From Lachnospiraceae bacterium (GTDB taxonomy: Bacteria > Bacillota > Clostridia > Lachnospirales > Lachnospiraceae), in assembly GCA_900772675.1 (NCBI GenBank), contig CAAGRM010000099.1, positions 1 to 9,503 of the forward strand: a stretch of DNA of 9,503 bases, read 5' to 3'. The first letter of the stretch is position 1; each line of letters starts with the position of its first letter. Below are positions 1-6,212 of this stretch, piece by piece. The position numbers were made by a program, and so were the translations under genes. Under the pieces are notes generated by a model. It searched no databases. It was given only the letters and a program-made list of their open reading frames with translations, and was not told where the DNA came from.

Positions 1-271
1 CTGCCCGGAGGGCAGATCGGCGTGAGATTGTTGCGTGTGGAAGGGGAGAGTGTGTTGGAGGACGGGAGGAGGGTCTGGATCTGCCCGGAGGGCAGATCGG
101 CGTGAGATTGTTGCGTGGAGAGGTGGGAGTGTGTTGGAGGACGGGAGGAGGGGCTGGATCTGCCGGAGGGCAGATCGGCGTGAGATTGTTGTGTGTGGAA
201 GGGGAGAGTGTGTTGGAAGACGGGGAGAGGGGCTGGATTCGCCTGGAGGGCGAATCGGCGTGAGTTTGTTG
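1..271. repeat. Tandem array, about 79-bp unit with hairpin head
   Basis: Three nearly identical units and a partial fourth lie head to tail; the hairpin feet fall at about -2, 78, 157 and 236, so the period is 79-80 bp. Each unit begins with an inverted repeat: 78-86/90-98 (GATCTGCCC, loop GGA), 157-164/169-176 (GATCTGCC, loop GGAG) and 236-243/249-256 (GATTCGCC, loop TGGAG). Behind the hairpin comes a conserved GGCGTGAG(A/T)TTGTTG box and a purine- and G-rich stretch that varies by small indels. The first unit is cut by the window edge, so the array probably extends upstream. The unit length is not a multiple of three, so the reading frame shifts between units, which argues against a coding repeat. 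It resembles an extragenic palindromic repeat family, but I do not recognise a named one. There is no T-tract after the hairpins, so they are not obvious terminators. Confidence 0.9.
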
Positions 272-297
272 ACTGGTGCAAAGTTTGGAGATAGAAT
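269..297 (+). promoter_or_regulatory. Sigma-A-type promoter for the debranching enzyme gene
   Basis: A -35 box TTGACT (269-274) and a -10 box TAGAAT (292-297) are separated by 17 bp; each matches the consensus at five of six positions. The TTG of the -35 box is the last TTG of the partial fourth repeat unit. Transcription would start near 304, giving a leader of about 85 nt before the ATG at 390. The leader (about 304-389) is A/T-rich with no obvious riboswitch or catabolite-repression site that I can see. Confidence 0.6.
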
Positions 298-389
298 GAA
301 AAAAATATTTTCGGAGTTTTTTGTGCTTGATTTTATGAGAACAGAAAAGTTTCGGGAAGATATTGTGTGAAATTTGGAGGTTTTGGGGT

Positions 390-3300
390 ATGGATAGGAT
401 TCGACTGAATGCTTCAGAGTGGATGGATTTTCGGAATGGGGAAAAGAAGTGTTTTTTGCTGACGAACGGACTGGGCGGTTATTGTTCGCTGACAGTGATG
501 GGGAATGCGGCGAGGAATGATCAGGCGCTGTTGATGGGGGCGCTGAAGGCGCCTACGGTGCGGGAGCATCTGATTTCGAATGTCTGGGAGACGTTGGAGG
601 TGGATGGTGAGGAGACGGAGCTGTTTTCACAGGAGTTTGTGAATCGGACGCAGAATGTGGAGGGGTTTCGGTTTCTGGAAGGGTTTGAGATGGGGAGTCT
701 GCCGGTATGGTTTTACCGGGTGAAGGGGGTTGAGATTGAGAAGACGATTGGGATGGTTCAGGGGGAGAATACGGTTCTTGTTCGGTATCGGGTGAGAAGT
801 GGGAAGAAGGGGAGTTTTTCGGTTCGGCCGGTGATGCGGTTTGCTGCGAAGGGGGAGCAGCTGCAGGAGGGGCAGGATTTTGCGGTGGACCGGAAGTGTA
901 TTGCGAGCAACGGTGTGATTCTTTCTTATGGAACGAATGGGGAGCTTCAGATGGAGAAGGAGAGGGTCTGGAGGGATTTGTTTTTTGAGCAGGATGCACG
1001 GGATGGAAGAGATGGCATCGGAAGTGCTGTCGTGAATCACCGGATTCGGTTTGAGATGACGGGAGACGGCAGGGAGCAGGTCTTTTTTGTTGTGTATAGT
1101 CTCGCGGATGATGTGGATAAGTGGGATGAGGAAAGGATTGCGCTGTGGATAGAAGAGGAAGAAAAGCGGCAGGAGGCGATTGCGGAAAAGTCCGGACTTT
1201 CTGATCCGGTGGGAAAGAGGCTGGCGGTGAGTGCGAGTCAGTATATTACGGAACGGGCATCGACAGGCGGGAAGAGTATTATGGCTGGTTTTCCCTATTT
1301 TGCGGACTGGGGGCGGGATACGATGATTTCGCTCCCGGGATGCACGCTGGCACTTGGGGAGTATGAGGCGTGTAAGAGCATTCTTCGGACTTTTATGGCA
1401 TATACAAAAGAAGGACTGATGCCGAACCTGTTTCCGGAGGGGGATGCGCTTCCGATGTATAATACGGTGGATGCGGCACTTTTGTTTCTGGATGTGGTGT
1501 ATGAGTATTACCTTGAGACAGGAGATCTGGAGTTTGTGCGCGAGGCGTTTCCTGTGATGGAGGATATTGTGTTCTGGTATCAGAAGGGAACGGATTTCCA
1601 TATTAAAATGGACAGTGACGGGCTGATTATGGCCGGGGGTGGTCTGGAGCAGGTGACGTGGATGGATGTACGGATTGACAAGGAGCTGCCGACACCGCGT
1701 CACGGGAAGCCGGTGGAGATTAATGCGTACTGGTATAATGGTCTGAGGATTCTGGAAGAGCTGGCACCGTTTGTCGGAAAGGATGGATCGGCGTATGGGA
1801 AGCTTGCGGAGCAGGTGAAGAAGAGTTTCCTTGAAAAGTTCTGGATGGAAGAGGAAGGATATCTGAAGGATGTGCTGAACGGCACGTATGAAGAGAAGCA
1901 GTTCCGATGCAATCAGGTCTTTGTGCTGGCGCTTCCGTTTCAGATGATGAGTCAGAAGCAGGGGCAGCGGATCTTACAGGCGGTCAAAGAAAAGCTGTAT
2001 ACGACAGCAGGACTGCGGTCATTGGAGATGGAGGATCCGGCATTTCATCCATGGATCGGCGGAAGCCAGCCGGAGCGTGACAGGGCATATCATCAGGGGA
2101 CAGTCTGGGGATTTCCGCTTGGGGCGTATTTCCGTGCGGTGCTGAACTATTTCCCGAAGGAGGGAAAACAGGAAGTGCGCCGCGGACTGGACCGTCTTGC
2201 GAGCTGGATGCAGGAAGGATGTCTGTTTCATTTGGCGGAGATTTATGATGGTGCGGCGCCGGTGATGTCGAAGGGATGCTATGCGCAGGCGTGGAGTGTC
2301 GGAGAGATTCTGCGGGTTTACAAAGAAATGGAGGGAAAGAAGATGAATGCGGTGGTGAAAAGAACGCCGGCGGAGTGGAAAAGCTTTTTTGAATCGGAAG
2401 AATTTGTGGAAAACTTTACGTACGAAGGGGATGACCTCGGTGTTTCGGTAAAAAAGAGCGGGGAGTGCGATGGAAACTGGCAGATGCCGAAAAAGGATGA
2501 GCAGTTTGTGACAGAATGGAAGCTCTGGGCGCCGACAGCGATGGAGGTTTCGCTGGAGCTGTTTTCCCGCGGCAGCAGCCGGGAGCGCGGGGACCGAAAA
2601 ATAGCCTCGATTGCGATGACACGCGGCGAAAAGGGTGTCTGGAGCTGTGCAATGCAGGGAGCCTGGTATGGAACGTATTATACGTATCATATCCTGCACT
2701 CGGATGGTGTCTTTGATACGACAGATCCGTACGGCGTGGCTTCCGGTATTGATTCGGAGCGGAGCATGGTGGTGAATCTTGCAGAGACGGACCCGGCAGG
2801 CTGGGAGCAGGATGAAAGGCCGGAAATCCGGCCGGAGGACCGCTGTGTGTATGAGCTTCATGTGAAAGATTTTTCGAGTGATCCGCATTCCGGTATTTCG
2901 GATAAGCACCGTGGAAAGTTTCTGGCGTTTACGGAAGAAGGCACGACGCTGAACGGCGACGGGATTCATGCGACCGGGCTCGATTACCTGAAATCGCTTG
3001 GCATTTCTCATGTGCATCTGCTTCCTGTTTTCGATTTCGGCAGTGTGCCGGAAGACGATGCGGAAGCGTTCAACTGGGGCTACGACCCGGTGCAGTACAA
3101 TGTGCCGGAGGGATCCTATGCAACCGATCCTTTCCACGGAGAGGTACGTATCCGCGAGATGAAGGAAATGGTTCAGGCACTGCATAAAGCCGGCATCGGC
3201 GTGATTATGGATGTGGTATACAATCATACGTACAATCTCGATTCGCCTCTTCAGAAAACAGTTCCTTATTATTATTACCGTGAATGGGAGGACGGCACGA

Positions 3301-4355
3301 TTTCCAATGGCTCCGACTGTGGAAACGAGACGGCAAGTGAAAGGGAGATGTTCCGCCGCTTTATGGTTCACTCGGTTTGTTACTGGGCGAAGGAATATCA
3401 CATCGACGGTTTCCGCTTCGACCTGATGGCGCTGCACGATACGGAGACCATGAATGCGATCCGCACAGCTCTGAACCGGATGCCGCGCGGTGAGGAGATT
3501 CTGGTTTACGGTGAACCGTGGAAAGCAGCGGCAAGCGCAATGCAGGAGGGATATTTCCCGTCGGATAAACAGAATATCGGAAGGCTGATGGATGGCATTT
3601 CCATGTTCTGCGACGATACGAGAGATTCGATCAAGGGAAGCGTTTTTATTGCCGCAGAGGGAGGCTATGTCAATGGAAAAGAGCGTCTTTCCGCAGGAAT
3701 ACTTTCTGCGACAGATGGCTGGATAGACGGAAAAGGAGCCTACGAGCCGCGCAATGCGAGTCAGCTTATTCCGTACGTGTCGGCACATGATAATTATACG
3801 CTGTGGGATAAATTAAAACTGTCCGATCCGAAGCGGAAGGAGGATACAGAGCCGGATTTTGACAAGATGGATGAGCGGACGCTTTCGATGAACCGTCTGG
3901 CGGCGGGCATTGTGATGACCTGCAAGGGAATGCCGTTTTTCCAGGCAGGAGAGGAATTTGCGCGCACGAAGCAGGGCGAAGGAAACAGCTTCAAATCGCC
4001 GTGGCAGCTCAACAAAATCGACTGGACGCGCGCCTTAGAGCAGGAAGAGCTGGTGAACTATTACCGCGGACTTCTGAAACTGCGCCGGAAATTTCAGGCA
4101 TACGGAACGTGCGAGCCGGACTGTAAAAAGACATTTTTCCGTGAGAACCAGATCGCAGGTTACGAACTGGAATACCCGGATGGCCACGCAGTCTGCGTCT
4201 TCTACAATCCATGGGAAAAAGAAGCTTTGCAGAAACTTCCGGAAGGAAACTGGAAACTGCTCTGCGATGGAAAACGCTGTGCAGAGGATGGAGCAGAGAT
4301 GAAAGAAAGTATGATGCTTCCGGCAAAATCGATGGTTCTGCTGGCGCGGGAGTAA
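390..4355 (+). CDS. Bifunctional glycogen debranching enzyme: GH133 module fused to type I pullulanase (GH13)
   Basis: This 1321-residue enzyme should hydrolyse alpha-1,6 branch points of glycogen, starch-derived dextrins or pullulan in the cytoplasm; no signal peptide is visible. The start is the ATG at 390 because GGAGG lies at 376-380, 9 nt upstream; an in-frame TTG at 363 has no such site. Residues about 10-250 look like the bacterial GDE N-terminal domain (TNGLGGY near the start). Residues about 275-645 are the GDE C-terminal (amylo-alpha-1,6-glucosidase) domain, with PYFADWGRDT at 302-311 (Asp310 the likely acid) and HLAEIYDG (Glu617 the likely second carboxylate). Residues about 665-790 carry YEGDDLG and KLWAPTA, the CBM48-type start of type I pullulanases. 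The GH13 barrel follows: FNWGYDP (894-900, the pullulanase signature with F for Y), DVVYNHT (941-947), nucleophile Asp1011 in DGFRFD, acid/base Glu1042 in YGEPW and Asp1134 in SAHDN. A beta-domain ends the protein. All catalytic residues are present in both halves, so both may be active. The assignment of the GH133 residues is by analogy to eukaryotic debranching enzyme. Confidence 0.93.
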   Translation: MDRIRLNASEWMDFRNGEKKCFLLTNGLGGYCSLTVMGNAARNDQALLMGALKAPTVREHLISNVWETLEVDGEETELFSQEFVNRTQNVEGFRFLEGFEMGSLPVWFYRVKGVEIEKTIGMVQGENTVLVRYRVRSGKKGSFSVRPVMRFAAKGEQLQEGQDFAVDRKCIASNGVILSYGTNGELQMEKERVWRDLFFEQDARDGRDGIGSAVVNHRIRFEMTGDGREQVFFVVYSLADDVDKWDEERIALWIEEEEKRQEAIAEKSGLSDPVGKRLAVSASQYITERASTGGKSIMAGFPYFADWGRDTMISLPGCTLALGEYEACKSILRTFMAYTKEGLMPNLFPEGDALPMYNTVDAALLFLDVVYEYYLETGDLEFVREAFPVMEDIVFWYQKGTDFHIKMDSDGLIMAGGGLEQVTWMDVRIDKELPTPRHGKPVEINAYWYNGLRILEELAPFVGKDGSAYGKLAEQVKKSFLEKFWMEEEGYLKDVLNGTYEEKQFRCNQVFVLALPFQMMSQKQGQRILQAVKEKLYTTAGLRSLEMEDPAFHPWIGGSQPERDRAYHQGTVWGFPLGAYFRAVLNYFPKEGKQEVRRGLDRLASWMQEGCLFHLAEIYDGAAPVMSKGCYAQAWSVGEILRVYKEMEGKKMNAVVKRTPAEWKSFFESEEFVENFTYEGDDLGVSVKKSGECDGNWQMPKKDEQFVTEWKLWAPTAMEVSLELFSRGSSRERGDRKIASIAMTRGEKGVWSCAMQGAWYGTYYTYHILHSDGVFDTTDPYGVASGIDSERSMVVNLAETDPAGWEQDERPEIRPEDRCVYELHVKDFSSDPHSGISDKHRGKFLAFTEEGTTLNGDGIHATGLDYLKSLGISHVHLLPVFDFGSVPEDDAEAFNWGYDPVQYNVPEGSYATDPFHGEVRIREMKEMVQALHKAGIGVIMDVVYNHTYNLDSPLQKTVPYYYYREWEDGTISNGSDCGNETASEREMFRRFMVHSVCYWAKEYHIDGFRFDLMALHDTETMNAIRTALNRMPRGEEILVYGEPWKAAASAMQEGYFPSDKQNIGRLMDGISMFCDDTRDSIKGSVFIAAEGGYVNGKERLSAGILSATDGWIDGKGAYEPRNASQLIPYVSAHDNYTLWDKLKLSDPKRKEDTEPDFDKMDERTLSMNRLAAGIVMTCKGMPFFQAGEEFARTKQGEGNSFKSPWQLNKIDWTRALEQEELVNYYRGLLKLRRKFQAYGTCEPDCKKTFFRENQIAGYELEYPDGHAVCVFYNPWEKEALQKLPEGNWKLLCDGKRCAEDGAEMKESMMLPAKSMVLLARE
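2330..2345 (+). promoter_or_regulatory. Internal ribosome binding site and ATG at the module junction
   Basis: GGAGG at 2330-2334 is followed after 8 nt by an in-frame ATG at 2343-2345. The ATG encodes residue 652, just after the GH133 module and just before the pullulanase module. Initiation here would yield a 670-residue stand-alone pullulanase, a normal size for a type I enzyme lacking extra N-terminal domains. The sequence elements are seen directly; use in the cell is inferred. Confidence 0.4.
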
Positions 4356-4458
4356 AATTGTAAATTTTGTCCCTTTTTGTCGGAATGCTGTCTGCGGAAA
4401 CGGGCATCGATCATTCTGTCAGGCAGCGAACGGGAATCAATTGTTTTTCGTTTAACAG

Positions 4459-4505
4459 AAAAATGCACTGTGAAATTGTCCGACGACGTTCCACAGTGCA
4501 TTTTT
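4459..4505. terminator. Bidirectional rho-independent terminator between convergent genes
   Basis: A perfect 14-bp stem, AAAAATGCACTGTG (4459-4472) with its complement (4492-4505), closes a 19-nt loop. The stem carries an A-run on the left and a T-run on the right, so it gives a hairpin followed by U residues on either strand. It would end the debranching enzyme transcript on the plus strand and the ferredoxin transcript on the minus strand. The 103 bp between the stop at 4355 and the stem hold only a weak AAAATT/AATTTT palindrome at the stop codon and no gene. Confidence 0.85.
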
Positions 4506-4526
4506 ATGTTTATGTGAGCAATGAGT

Positions 4527-4553
4527 CAGGATCTGTGCTTACACGAGATCCTG
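4527..4553. other. Hairpin in the 3' region of the ferredoxin gene
   Basis: CAGGATCT (4527-4534) pairs with AGATCCTG (4546-4553), and inside it GTG (4535-4537) pairs with CAC (4542-4544) around a CTTA loop with one bulged G. No T-tract follows on either strand. It lies 24 bp beyond the ferredoxin stop codon, before the true terminator, and could stabilise the 3' end of that mRNA. Confidence 0.45.
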
Positions 4554-4576
4554 GCGATATCTAAGAGTTCGGATCA

Positions 4577-4957
4577 TTATTCGTCCACAACTTCCAGTAC
4601 ATCCATCGGGCAGGCTTTCGCGCAGATACCGCAGGCGATACATTTGGAAGCCGGATTTCCCTCGGTTTTTACGATCAGGCCAAATGGACAGGCCTTCGCA
4701 CAGGCTCCGCATCCCGTACATTTTTTCTTGTTGATCATGTAAACGCCCTTCGGATTCTGGGTGATGGCGCCTTCCGGACAGGCCTCGGCACATTTACCGC
4801 ACTGCGGACAGGCAATCGGGCGGACAGCCTTTTTCTCTACGATCTGCAGACATGCCTTGTCCGGATCAAATACCTTATAAAATGCTTCAGAACATGCTCC
4901 CACACAGGCAAGACAAGCCATACAGGTGCTGCCTTTTTTTACTTTCAGTTTTTTCAT
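4577..4957 (-). CDS. Four-cluster [4Fe-4S] ferredoxin (HydN/CooF/HycB-like electron carrier)
   Basis: A 126-residue cytoplasmic iron-sulfur protein with four CxxCxxCxxxC motifs, at Cys12-22, Cys50-60, Cys80-90 and Cys106-116; three of the four end in CP and the first does not, as is usual in HydN/CooF-like proteins. Sixteen ligand cysteines fit four [4Fe-4S] clusters, and Cys36 is extra. Such proteins carry electrons to or from enzymes such as hydrogenases, formate dehydrogenases or other oxidoreductases, but no partner gene is adjacent, so the partner is unknown. The start is supported by GGAGG on the minus strand (4967-4971), 9 nt before the ATG. It is transcribed alone, from the promoter at 4994-5022 to the terminator shared with the convergent debranching enzyme gene. 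There are no membrane segments and no Tat or Sec signal. Confidence 0.92.
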   Translation of the reverse strand: MKKLKVKKGSTCMACLACVGACSEAFYKVFDPDKACLQIVEKKAVRPIACPQCGKCAEACPEGAITQNPKGVYMINKKKCTGCGACAKACPFGLIVKTEGNPASKCIACGICAKACPMDVLEVVDE

Positions 4958-4993
4958 TTGTTTTATCCTCCGCTTAAAGATGTTGTTTCTCCT

Positions 4994-5022
4994 ATTTTAC
5001 CATTTTTGAAATTTTTTCTCAA
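4994..5022 (-). promoter_or_regulatory. Sigma-A-type promoter of the ferredoxin gene
   Basis: Read on the minus strand: -35 TTGAGA (5022-5017), a 17-bp A/T-rich spacer and -10 TAAAAT (4999-4994). Transcription would start near 4987 and give a leader of about 30 nt ending in the GGAGG ribosome binding site. Confidence 0.7.
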
Positions 5023-5307
5023 TGATATTTCCGGAATTTGCCATCATTTTCTTCTTTCCTGTTACAGTTCACCGCTATCCGGCAAACAGTAACATGCGCA
5101 GCCCTCATTCGGTTGCCGTAGTAGAGCGTATTTGAAAAATCTTAAGGAAACAGACAGAAAAAAAGCAGTTTTTCTTCGGAAAATATACAAAAAGAAAAAT
5201 CGGAAATTTGTTATGATGAAAAGGAAGAATGTACTCTCAATCATCTCACAAAATCAGGCACAGAAAGATTTTTGGAGTACACCATAAGATCGGGAGGGGG
5301 ATTTTTC
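5023..5307. other. Divergent intergenic region, no gene seen
   Basis: This is most of the 350-bp gap (4958-5307) between the ferredoxin and the C39 peptidase genes. Apart from the two promoters I see only a weak inverted repeat, CGGCAA near 5081 with TTGCCG near 5112, separated by about 24 nt. Short reading frames here have no credible ribosome binding site. No tRNA, riboswitch or small RNA is recognisable by eye. Confidence 0.5.
5209..5217 (+). promoter_or_regulatory. Candidate extended -10 promoter of the C39 peptidase gene
   Basis: TGTTATGAT contains the extended -10 element TG-N-TATGAT. No good -35 box lies 16-18 bp upstream, which is common for extended -10 promoters. The start would be near 5224, giving a leader of about 84 nt. 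Confidence 0.4.
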
Positions 5308-6147
5308 ATGATCCGTGAAAGCAATACACTGGAATGGCAAGAGACAGCAGAACAAAAAAGAATGACACAAAGAAGGATGATACAAAGAAGAGAAAGAGCA
5401 CGGAGACGAAAAAGAAAGGTATGGCGGATCCGCGGGCTGCTATTGCTGTTCGGCTGTCTTCTGTTTTTGGGCGGTGTGCGGCGCTTCCGGCAGAATCCGA
5501 TCCAACGGTATGCGAAAGCAAACGGCATTTCAATGGATCAGTACCCGGAGGATCTGTTGTCGCTTTACGAGAGGAATAAAGAGACGGAGACGTTCGTCGA
5601 AGAATATCCGTTGAAAAAGGATGGGGAGCCGGAGATTGACCTGAGCGATCTGTCATCCGCATCGGAGGTTCCGCTTCTCTTGCAGTGGGATCAGAGATGG
5701 GGTTATCACCGGTATGCCGGTGAAATGATGGGTTTAAGCGGCTGCGGCCCGACAGCGCTTTCCATGGTTGCCATTTTCATGACCGGTGACATCACAAAAA
5801 ATCCGCGCTGGGTCGCTGACTTTGCCTCACAGAACGGCTACGCCGTAGACGGCAGCGGAACCGCCTGGTCTCTGATGCTGGAAGGAGCCCGGCAGATCGG
5901 CCTTTCCGGTAAAGAAATCCCTGTGGAACAGGAACGGGTGGAAAACAACCTGCAGGCCGGAAACCCCATCATTGCGCTGATGGGTCCCGGGGAGTTTACC
6001 AGCAACGGCCATTTCATCGTTCTTACCGGATTGCAGAACGGCAGACTGAAAATCAATGACCCAAACAGCAGAAAAAATTCCGAAAAAACCTGGGATATGG
6101 ATCAGGTGCTGGAACAGACCAAAGCGGTATGGGTATATTATAAATGA
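5308..6147 (+). CDS. Single-pass membrane protein with C39-family cysteine peptidase domain
   Basis: A 279-residue protein. The ATG at 5308 is chosen because GGGAGGGGG (5292-5300) ends 7 nt before it; an in-frame TTG at 5272 lacks such a site. Residues 17-42 are extremely basic (15 Arg/Lys of 26), followed by one hydrophobic segment at about 43-57, so the N-terminus should be cytoplasmic and the rest outside (or in the forespore-mother cell gap if made during sporulation). After a spacer (58-118) comes a Peptidase_C39_2-like domain, about 120-279: VPLLLQWDQRWG, Cys146 in SGCGPTALSM, His235 in NGHFIVLTG and Asp251 in INDPNS, a plausible Cys-His-Asp triad. The family cleaves peptides or acts in cell wall or lantibiotic-type processing, but the substrate here is unknown. 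No ABC transporter or bacteriocin precursor is nearby, so a bacteriocin-processing role is not supported. Its stop codon overlaps an 8-codon ORF before the terminator. Confidence 0.85.
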   Translation: MIRESNTLEWQETAEQKRMTQRRMIQRRERARRRKRKVWRIRGLLLLFGCLLFLGGVRRFRQNPIQRYAKANGISMDQYPEDLLSLYERNKETETFVEEYPLKKDGEPEIDLSDLSSASEVPLLLQWDQRWGYHRYAGEMMGLSGCGPTALSMVAIFMTGDITKNPRWVADFASQNGYAVDGSGTAWSLMLEGARQIGLSGKEIPVEQERVENNLQAGNPIIALMGPGEFTSNGHFIVLTGLQNGRLKINDPNSRKNSEKTWDMDQVLEQTKAVWVYYK

Positions 6148-6170
6148 AATTGAAGACATACCTGTCATAG
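6144..6170 (+). other. Candidate 8-codon leader ORF before spoIIID
   Basis: ATG at 6144 overlaps the stop of the C39 gene as ATGA and opens a frame encoding MKLKTYLS that stops with TAG at 6168-6170, one base before the terminator/spoIIID hairpin. It has no strong ribosome binding site of its own, so it would depend on translational coupling. It may be chance; it is listed because of its exact placement. Confidence 0.3.
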
Positions 6171-6212
6171 CCTCCGAATACACTGTAAAAACAGCGTCTT
6201 CGGAGGTTTTTT
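6171..6212 (+). terminator. Rho-independent terminator that contains the spoIIID ribosome binding site
   Basis: CCTCCGAA (6171-6178) pairs with TTCGGAGG (6199-6206). After a T/C mismatch, ACACTG (6180-6185) pairs with CAGCGT (6192-6197) with one internal mismatch, around a TAAAAA loop. Six T residues follow (6207-6212). It should end the C39 peptidase transcript. The next base, 6213, begins the spoIIID start codon. Confidence 0.85.
6202..6206 (+). promoter_or_regulatory. spoIIID ribosome binding site inside the hairpin
   Basis: GGAGG lies 6 nt (all T) before the GTG start at 6213. It is the outer half of the 3' arm of the terminator hairpin and is paired with CCTCC at 6171-6175, so translation should be blocked whenever the hairpin forms. 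Confidence 0.8.

Noticed and set aside
35..370. A 111-codon plus-strand reading frame through the repeat array, with an Arg/Gly-rich product
   Set aside because: Repeat units are 79-80 bp, so each is read in a different frame; composition follows the repeat DNA and no good ribosome binding site precedes it.
296..370. A 24-codon frame (starts MKKIFSEFF) with GGAG 5 nt upstream, ending just before the debranching enzyme ribosome binding site
   Set aside because: Its ATG overlaps the -10 box of the best promoter, so it would not be on that mRNA. It could matter only if transcription comes from further upstream.
2019..3788. A 589-codon minus-strand frame inside the debranching enzyme gene, plus similar ones at 627-1703 and 6776-7864
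   Set aside because: Antisense shadows of real genes; the products are rich in His, Arg, Cys and Pro, with no recognisable domain and no ribosome binding site, whereas the opposite strand codes for clear enzymes.
4387..4436. Imperfect direct repeat (CTGTC...AACGGG twice) after the debranching enzyme gene
   Set aside because: Short and interrupted, no link to any element or gene; probably chance.
6157..6165. CATACCTGT as a sigma-E-like -10 element for spoIIID, with ATATT upstream as -35
   Set aside because: The -10 deviates from CATACAnT and the spacing of about 17 bp is too long for sigma-E. If real, the transcript would begin almost at the hairpin and exclude the 8-codon ORF, so mapping the start would settle both.
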